From the NCBI GenBank assembly GCA_958298945.1, contig OY282607.1, positions 51,685,020 through 51,749,019 on the forward strand: a DNA stretch of 64,000 nt, written 5' to 3'. A model generated the notes under the pieces. It made no database searches, had not been told where the DNA came from, and saw only the letters and a list, made by a program, of their open reading frames with translations. Of this stretch, positions 57,359-64,000 are shown piece by piece; position 1 is the first letter of the stretch, and the number at the start of each line of letters is the position of its first letter. The translations under genes and the position numbers were made by a program. Origin of the DNA: Atherix ibis (taxonomy: Eukaryota; Arthropoda; Insecta; Diptera; Athericidae).

Positions 57359-57890
57359 CAAATGGAAACCGTAGTTTTTCTTTCAAAATTTGAGGCTCTA
57401 TTACGGAAAAATGCTTACATATTCATGCTTCAAATTATTGTCTATCGTTCTGGCAGCGTACGGATTCCATGTCGAAAAAACTACTCGTCTTTTGAGGCGA
57501 TCAACGAATCGACCCAATTGCTGCTCAGCTAAGCCACGCGTCATCGATCAGAAGAGTTAGTTGTCAGAAGTGTTGATGTCTGGAAAAAACGGCGGGTGGA
57601 CAGGACGCCACATTTTCAGTGTTTCCAAGCTCCATTTGACGCGCCTCAGCCGCATATTTTTTCGAATTAAAGGCAAAAACCAAAACTTCTCGCAAATGGC
57701 GCTTATTTGGCTCAAATTTCGACATTTTCACGCACAAAAAAATAAAAATAACGCCAATAAAAAGTCATAATATTAATGATGAGGAATTGTTGACAGATGC
57801 ATAAGCTTACAATTTAACGTTTCTGATCCAATATTTTGGACCGGCATTTACTGCTGGTGCCATCTATTGGAAAACGGCGGTTTTCATTTG
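57359..57890 (-). mobile_element. Deleted mariner, Mos1/cecropia-like
   Basis: Inverted repeats CAAATGGAAACCGTAGTTTT (57359) and its partner ending TTTTCATTTG (57890), with TA on both sides; 532 bp. The minus strand joins an N-terminal scrap (MSKFEPNKRHLREVLVFAFN at about 57724, then KKYAAEARQ) to a C-terminal scrap (MTRGLAEQQLGRFVD, about 57545). The catalytic centre is absent. It abuts the 5' side of the Jockey-like fragment. Confidence 0.72.
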
Positions 57891-57892
57891 TA

Positions 57893-58969
57893 CTCCAATA
57901 ATTTAATTTATTAGCATCCATTTTTGTATACTAAATTTTGAATGCCGTGGTCGTTTTTTAATATAGAGCAACACATCTTCAAAATTACATATTTTTTTAC
58001 TTAAATTTATCCCATTATTATTTTGTTCTTTTTATGCAATTATTTGGTTAGTTGCCTGCCATATTCAAAATGTCTAAATTGTCGTCATATTTTCGTATGT
58101 AGTATTAAAAAAAAATTATTCAATCGCCTTGGTCTAAAGCAGTTTTTTGGTATTAAAAAAAAGAATTTGTCATTGCATTTTTCTAGCATTAAAAAAAGGA
58201 GACAATAATGAAAAATAGCATGTGTGTTCATCTTATAATTAATTTATTTGAAAGTATAAAAAAAACGACAATATAAAAAAATTGAAAACTTAAATTAAGA
58301 ACCACCCTGTATATGTTATTTGTACGCACGTGCTTAATTTTTTATAACGTAGTAATTTTTATAACTTCTATGGCGCAATGGCGCGCGTGTGTTATGATGA
58401 CACATCAAATTCGATTACGTTACAAAAATTACAAAAACCTAAATGGATTTGATAATGGTGTGCTCTATCCGCAGAGTATGGTGAATTATTGCATAACATC
58501 CGAATGTCATGGGTACTCTCACGCAATTGCCTGGTCTGCCCTGCCTACTTGCCTGCTTAATTGATCCTTTTATTCAATGCTAAAATAATTTAAGAGAATA
58601 TCGGATAGAGAGAATCGAGAAGGCATACGATTAAGTTAAATGGATGAAAAGAGATAAAAAGAAGGCGTTGGTTGACGGTTGTGTTGGGAAAATAGTAATG
58701 CGAGTAATAATTAATTATTCGAACAGAGTTATCAGTGTGGAATTGTCATATTATTTTCTATTTTGTTTTTCTATTTTCCGAACTCTAGTAGTAAATACTG
58801 AAAGGTTAATTGATTGTTTGAAAGAAAAACAACCAATCAACCTTCTGTCAAAATATTATATCACATAACCTATAATTTTTTATGTTTATTTGAACATGAA
58901 CTCTCTGAAAGCGCGCCAAATAGCCAAAAATTAATATTTTTGTTTGTTTGTTTGTAAGGTCCCTTAGAC
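57893..58969. other. AT-rich intron sequence
   Basis: No gene recognised. ACCACCCTGTATATG at about 58302-58316 resembles the right end of the DD41D-type elements, but nothing else of that family is nearby. Confidence 0.35.
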
Positions 58970-59450
58970 ATGTGCCAGGAGCCACTTCATAGCGCCATTA
59001 TTGGTCCAGTCATCGTGTCTGCAGGAATGACTGTGATCACTGGTCGACGGAGTGTTTCTCCAGCCAACATGTCAGTACTTTCATTACCCACAATTCTCAC
59101 ATGCCCCGGCACCCATTGCAACTCGATACTCCTATTGCTAAGTAGGCTATGACGAATTGCGCTAAGTACTGGGTCACTCTATGGGCCACAAATGGTTTTA
59201 AGGGCGGCAAGGCTATCGCTAAAAATAATAACGCTCCGTTGGCTGGGAATATTGGTCGAAATTTCAATTGCGGTTTTAATGGCCCACAGCTCCCCGTAAT
59301 ATGGGGCTGCCCTATAAAGGAAGATTCCACAACATAGTGCGCGAATGCTGCAGCCAAAAAGTTCGATGACTGAAAAAGATGTAGTATCGGTGTCAGCGGC
59401 GGTATCCGTGAACAACAGTCGATGATCTTTTAATCCGTCCAACTTTTCTC
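58970..59450 (-). mobile_element. Retroelement RNase H domain fragment
   Basis: The minus strand reads FTDTAADTDTTSFSVI, then APYYGELWAIKTAIEIS (the Glu of ribonuclease H), VIIFSDSLAALKTI (the next Asp), SDPVLSAIRHSLLSN and ELQWVPGHVRIVGNESTDMLAG (final His/Asp region). This is the RNase H domain of non-LTR elements of the I/R1 type. It is spread over two frames (59442-59179 and 59158-58980). The flanking RT is missing. Its orientation and position show it is not the continuation of the Jockey-like fragment at 56022-57357. Confidence 0.75.
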
Positions 59451-60049
59451 AAGGAAAAGTATGCTATGTAGACGGATCAGTACTAGCCTTCTTAAACCTG
59501 TCAAGAGAAGCAGTCACTTTCAACTTTACTCCCAACCACGCTTTCCAATCTGGGTGAGGAAAGGAAGTTTGGAAAACGAGCGGGATGAATATTATTGATT
59601 TTGATTGATTATCTGTTATTCTCGAGTCTTACCGGATTATTCATTCGTGATAATCGAATCGAATTCTTTTTATTACATTATGCTATCGTGTTGATAGTTT
59701 CAATGAATTATATTCTTCCTTTTTATTTATTTATCTTACTTCAACTTGAAGGAAACTAATTAAGCGTCAAATAATAAATAAATTGTACCTTCGTCACTTA
59801 TGCCTGAATATGAAATTTACTTCATAAATAAATAAGCAAATTAATTTATTTAAAAAGTTTTTTTCTTTCTATTAGTACAAAACGTCTATAATAATTAAAT
59901 AAAATTATTAACTATGCTGCGATATATTTTATAATTGTCGTTTTTTTTTGTTATTTGAATCGACAATATGCATATTAATATGCTCAATAAATATTTTCCA
60001 ACGATAATCATTTATTATTTTCCTAAAATTTACAAATCCAGGTACCTAA
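59451..60049. other. AT-rich intron sequence
   Basis: Nothing recognised. Confidence 0.4.
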
Positions 60050-61398
60050 TCGCTGAATAGTTTATATTTTTGGTGAGGGGTCTGGTCAGCATAGTTATAA
60101 GCTTCCTGGTCCCTGGTCCAGACAGTATGTTGCTGAGAGTGAAAGTAAGTACGTATGTGGTGTGTTTGTGGATTATCGAAGTGCCTAGGAGACCGGTTGC
60201 GGTGTGATCGAATATGCGGGTGATCTTCTACTTTTGATTGAGGGGGGAGTAGGTCTGCAGTAGAGATAGCGGGAAGACGCTATATGCAGGTGTCTGAATG
60301 GGGAAATACAGTGGGAGTGAATGTTTCCGAAAAAAACTGTGTGCATGTTGTTGAAGGGTTTTTTGGCGGCCATGATAAATTCCATGGGACCTAGAGGTGC
60401 TGTGTGGAAGCATCCACTACCGTCTACGGCGGGGCATTCCGCTTGATGGTTGTCCGGTTACGAATGAAGAGATTTAGGCTTAGTCCACGCCAGCGGCGTG
60501 TACTGGTCCTGAATAGAATGTATGAAATTTGGCAACATCGATGGGATGAGAGTGTGAATGGCAGATAGACGCACGTGTTCATTTCGGATGTGTGCTTTGT
60601 GTATGCCTCTGGATTTGAATTTGGTCTATACCTTGGGTATTTACTCACGGGACATGACAGTATGAATGGATTACTGCATAGGCGTGGTTTGACTGCGAAG
60701 ACTAGACGCCCTTGTGGGGCGGCGGAGGAGAGTGCCAAGTACATTCTTGGTTGCGTGACCTAGGTGCATGCGAAATCGTGGTGAATGCTGAGAGTGGGGA
60801 TGTGAGTGGAGTGTTAGGTAGGAGAGAATGGTATAAATACTTTAATAGATTTGCCATGGCACTTTTTGAGAGGAGAGCGAGAATGGTGCGTGAATGAGTG
60901 TGCAAATGACACGCAAGTTCGGTACAACCGGGTCAAAGACCAAGGTCGATTACGGTTGTACTTTCGGGTCTTGGTGAACCCGCGTACCTGAGCTGGCTTA
61001 GCAGTGCCTAGGGATTTACAAGATTCCTTACCGTAGCTCAATGAGCGGAGTACAAACCCAAGTACTCTTAAAACAAAAATTGGTACTACGGGAGTCGGGT
61101 TGTCCCATGGTGTTAAAATACACTTTGCCCGACAATGGTGAGGCGCCTTAGGCAGCAATGTGGTAGCTGCGGTTTATACCAATATCGCCGGTAATGTCTC
61201 CGGATCGCTGGTGAGAGATTCTGGGGCGCTTATGACAGTAGAGGTTTAGATAGGCCTCGTCACTAACAGTTGGACTAATCAACTTGTAACTGGTTACTGA
61301 CTGTAATGGTGGTGCGTTGATTGAGCGTAATTCAATTCCTATGGTCGTAGGCGACTCGTGGTTTTTAATGACAGATAAGTCACGTTAAATAACATAAT
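60050..61398 (+). mobile_element. R1-type non-LTR retroelement, copy 3 (RT part to 3' end)
   Basis: The + strand starts in the reverse transcriptase: YVCGVFVDYRSA (about 60152), VIEYAGDLLLLIEGG (60208-60252), where the usual YADD reads YAGD, and KKTVCMLLKG (about 60330). A deletion then joins to the C-terminal domain: NSMGPRGAVW, RMYEIWQHRWDESVNGR (about 60517-60570), FGLYLGYLLTGHDSMN and the Cys-His start CGAAEESAKYI (about 60715). A further deletion joins to LRDLGACEIVVNAES, and the end is FERRARMVRE (stop 60897). The 3' UTR of about 500 bases (60898-61398) matches copy 1 and ends GTCACGTTAAATAACATAA without poly(A). Confidence 0.75.
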
Positions 61399-61563
61399 AC
61401 TACTGGTCCCTGGTTCTGTATGTGCCAATGAGCAGATTGCCGACGATTATAGTTGACGATTCATTTTTCCTCATCGATGATCTTTTAAGGGACTTATTTT
61501 ATTTTTATTTAATGTTCAAGAACTAAGTTCTCGTGCGCGATAGCCACGTTTTTTCCCTTAGCA

Positions 61564-62891
61564 CGAGGGTCGTTCAATAAGTCCTTAGAAAAAGATGGAA
61601 AAGTGTTTTTTTTAAAAAAAATTTTAATTTTTCAACATAATCTCCTTTTATAGCTCTATACACTTTTCCAACCGATTTCGGAAGTTCTGCAAAATTTTTT
61701 TTTGGAAAAAATTTTTTATCCCGTCCAAAAAATAGGATTTTGGAAGTTCTGCAAAATACTCATCTTTTGAGCAATGACGTCCTCGTTGGAAGTGAACCGT
61801 CGTCCGCCAAGCCATTTCTTCAGATTGGGGAAAAGAAAATAGTCACTCGGGGCCAAATCTGGTGAATAAGCGGGATGCTGCAACAATTCCATTCTCAATT
61901 CTGCAATTTTGGCCATGGAAACAGCGCAGGTGTGCACACGCGCATTGTCCTGATGCAAGAGGATTTTTTTCTTCTTCAGATGGGGGCGTTTCTCTTTGAT
62001 TTCCTCGCTCAACCGTTGCAATAACGACGCGTAGTACGCGCCTGTTATTGTTTTTCCTTTTTCCAAGTAGTCGATAAAAATGATGCCCTGCGTATCCCAA
62101 CAGACCGTGGCCATCACCTTGCCGGCCGATGGCACAGTTTTTGCCTTCTTCGGAGCCCGTTCACCCTTGAAAATCCACTGTGATGACTGTCTCTTCATTT
62201 CTGGAGTGTAGTAGTATTTCCAGGTTTCGTCCACAGTGACATATCGACGCAGGAATTCGGCAGGATTGCGATGAAAGAATGCCAACATAGCCTCAGAGTT
62301 CACTACACGATTGCGCTCATTCTCCTCTAAGAGCAAACGCGGCACCCATCTTGCCGAATTTTTTTCACAGACAATTTTTCATGCAAAATTGAAGCGACTG
62401 TACCTTGTGATATGCCCGTGGCCTCAACTAATTCGGGCACTTTAATTCGCCGATTGTTCAAAATCAGATCGTGGATTTTGTCGATGATTTCAGGAGTAGA
62501 CACCTCAACTGGGCGTCCTGAACGATGTTCATCTTTTGTGGATGAACGGCCACGTTTAAATTCATTCACCCAATTGTAAACCGTCGCAAACACAGGTGCA
62601 GATGTGCCATGAACTGCATCCAACTCGGCTTTGATTTCTTTCGGTCTTAAGCCTTTCAAATGGAGATGTTGGATAATAGCCCTAAACTCGCTTTTTTCCA
62701 TTGTTATGCATAAATAAATGTCGTTAACTTTAATCGACGATAGAAATTGACCTACGCTATGGATCGAGCTGAAATTTTTGACGCTATGGATCGAGCTGAA
62801 ATTTTTGTCGATAATGCTACTTACAAAAATCTTTACCGACACTACGAGCGCAATTTCTCGGATTTTCTAAGGACTTATTGAACGACCCTCG
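61564..62891 (-). mobile_element. Nearly intact mariner, family C
   Basis: Inverted repeats CGAGGGTCGTTCAATAAGTC (61564) and its exact partner ending GACCCTCG (62891), followed by TA (62892-62893); the left TA has become CA. At 1328 bp it is full length. The terminal repeats are almost perfect over 30 bp. The single transposase gene on the minus strand has only small frameshifts. This is the youngest-looking mobile element in the window. Confidence 0.93.
61634..62701 (-). pseudogene. Mariner transposase, family C, two frameshifts
   Basis: Starts ATG at 62701 (MEKSEFRAIIQHLHLKGLRP). The first HTH and linker (NWVNEFKRGRSST, SGRPVEVSTPE) and second HTH (VPELVEATGISQGTVASIL) are open. One base is missing in or beside an A7 run near 62370, after SVKK. 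From 62345 the frame continues ARWVPRLLLEENERN (read back into the new frame), with the first catalytic Asp in VTVDETWKYYY, the second in LLHQDNARVHTC and the third in YSPDLAPSDYFLFPN, 34 residues apart. A second one-base loss near 61765 (DVIAQ) and a 62-bp offset duplication of GGAAGTTCTGCAAAAT disturb the last 50 residues. The triad is otherwise intact. Confidence 0.85.
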
Positions 62892-63288
62892 TACTATGTT
62901 TTGTATTTTGATTCTACTCTGTTCACATAAGGAGTTCGTCATTCTTAAAATTTAAAAAGCTTTAGAGCGCAGGTTTTTGTTTATTTATTTAAACAAAAAC
63001 CTGAAACGTTAAGTGATTCCTGAAACACTCAGTTTTTTTTATTGCTAAATTAAACAATTTTTACATACCGTGGCTCGAATTTATTTGATTGAAAATATGC
63101 TCGACATTCATAATACCAATCCAAGTTGCACTTACATGTGCAATATTTAATTCAAGCCCGTTAAATTTTGTAAGAGATGAGGAGTTTGAAGGGAAAATTT
63201 GTACCTCGTCCTACCTTAAGTTCTGTCCATTCTCATTAAGTCTACCCAGATTTTGCTTTCGGCGACGACATCGATCACAAAGAACTGT
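62892..63288. other. Spacer
   Basis: An inverted repeat around AAAACCTG...CAGGTTTT (62970-63004) is visible. No gene recognised. Confidence 0.35.
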
Positions 63289-63510
63289 ACAAGAGACTAT
63301 CATATTAACAAAGACAAAAAAGTATGTGATTTTTGTATCGAAAGTAAGACTGACTAATCCTCGTCGCATACAGATGGGAGACTATAGCTTCGGAAGAGTT
63401 AAATTGTTTTCCTATCTTGGGTCAAGGGTGGCAACCGATAACTAAATGGGGTAAAAAAATCCACATGCAGCTGCTAACAGCCAACAGAGGCTATTTAAAG
63501 TAATTTAGAT
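63289..63510 (+). mobile_element. Non-LTR reverse transcriptase fragment
   Basis: The + strand reads TKTKKYVIFVSKV, RRIQMGDYSFGRVKLFSYL, GSRVATDN and, after a frameshift, KIHMQLLTANRGYLK. The pattern MGDYxFxxVxxFxYLGSxVxxDN...AANRxY is typical of the segment after the RT catalytic core in widespread insect endonuclease-reverse transcriptase elements (RTE-like or Jockey-like). The earlier part of the open frame (63089-63285) does not look like this family. Both ends are missing. Confidence 0.55.
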
Positions 63511-64000
63511 TAACTTTTGATGGCATTTAGTGTCGTGGCGCTAAGAATATACTTGAAATGATAACAAATAAACAAAATTAAAACTACTACTGCATAGGGC
63601 ATAACGTAATGTGTTTTTCGGCAACTTGGGTTGCTTTTTGCCCTTAGCCGCATTCGAAACACGTATCGTTAGAAAAATCTTTGGCCTCTTACATAAGAGG
63701 GCACGATTCCGCAGCTTTTTTACTGTGGTTATTCCGTGTGTTCATTTACTGTTCCACCAGAAACTGCGAGAGGTTATATGAGCCACGATGCTAAAAACAT
63801 GCCGGCATTGTCAAACTGGAAGACTGCGGTGAGAATTTGGCACGAGCATTTGAAATTTTTTTTTCAACATGCTTACAACCGGACTCCTTTTGGTCGCATT
63901 GATATTTATGTGTCGATGTTCAGCTAATTTTCTCGGCACTCATGCTTTCGATCTGTCAGTCCTAATTTTTCCAATTCTGTGGAACAACTGCATTTTACTG
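63511..64000. other. Unassigned sequence at window end
   Basis: The open frame 63736-63927 (MCSFTVPPETARGYMSH...) has ordinary composition but no motif I recognise; it might be a decayed retroelement piece. No 14-3-3 exon is seen before the window ends. Confidence 0.35.

Larger units (their letters stand above)
50765..64000 (+). other. 14-3-3 zeta intron 3 (start; runs beyond the window)
   Basis: Begins GTAAGT after codon 101. No later 14-3-3 exon (for example the KVFYLKMKGDYYRYL region) was found up to base 64000, so the intron exceeds 13.2 kb. At least nine transposon or retroelement pieces lie in it, on both strands. Other small genes inside the intron were looked for and not found. Confidence 0.75.

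Noticed and set aside
63736..63927. 63-codon + strand open frame
   Set aside because: No recognised motif. Kept only as unassigned sequence.
1..64000. CRISPR array, tRNA or rRNA genes
   Set aside because: No regularly spaced identical repeats and no cloverleaf or rRNA-like sequence noticed. The sequence is eukaryotic.

Overview
The window is AT-rich nuclear DNA from an insect, most likely a dipteran. The evidence is one host gene of the insect 14-3-3 zeta (leonardo) type, split by ordinary GT-AG introns, and a dense load of Tc1/mariner and non-LTR retroelement copies. No prokaryotic operon, tRNA, rRNA or CRISPR array was seen. The only host protein I can support is 14-3-3 zeta, on the + strand: three coding exons at 49699-49760, 50028-50141 and 50638-50764 give residues 1-101. 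The remaining ~147 residues must lie beyond base 64000, so intron 3 is longer than 13 kb. A TATA/initiator pair near 48143-48175, a possible donor at 48276 and an acceptor at 49428 suggest a proximal promoter and noncoding first exon. Promoters further upstream cannot be excluded.

Layout. 1-29 kb: upstream or intergenic DNA with DD41D-type elements (1054-2040, 22874-23185, 24131-25247 and fragments to 26200), several mariner families (3230-3979, 6305-7316, 7573-8567, 10716-11881, 20540-22729, 26962-28113) and an R1-type retroelement 3' end (about 16100-17397). 29-37 kb: an unclassified inverted-repeat DNA element with a long copy (31985-33915) and a short derivative (29501-30151), a GC-rich-TIR element nested in the long copy, and a 608-bp Mos1-like deletion derivative. 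37-48 kb: mostly featureless AT-rich DNA with a 224-bp tandem duplication, a 217-bp mariner MITE, a DD37D-like (maT-type) remnant and a Tc1 remnant split by a mariner. 48-50.8 kb: 14-3-3 zeta. 50.8-64 kb: intron 3, packed with an R1-type fragment, a full-length mellifera-type mariner (52888-54161), a Jockey-like RT split at its YADD box by a mariner, an RNase H fragment, a second large R1-type copy (about 60050-61398) and a nearly intact mariner (61564-62891).

All transposase and reverse-transcriptase genes are broken by stops, frameshifts, deletions or lost catalytic residues. The best preserved is the mariner at 61564-62891, with two apparent one-base frameshifts. Many elements keep their inverted repeats and TA duplications, so the nesting order can be read directly: mariner in mariner, mariner in Tc1, mariner in an RT gene, mariner in a short repeat. 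Subfamily names rest on recognising protein motifs by eye, not on a search.
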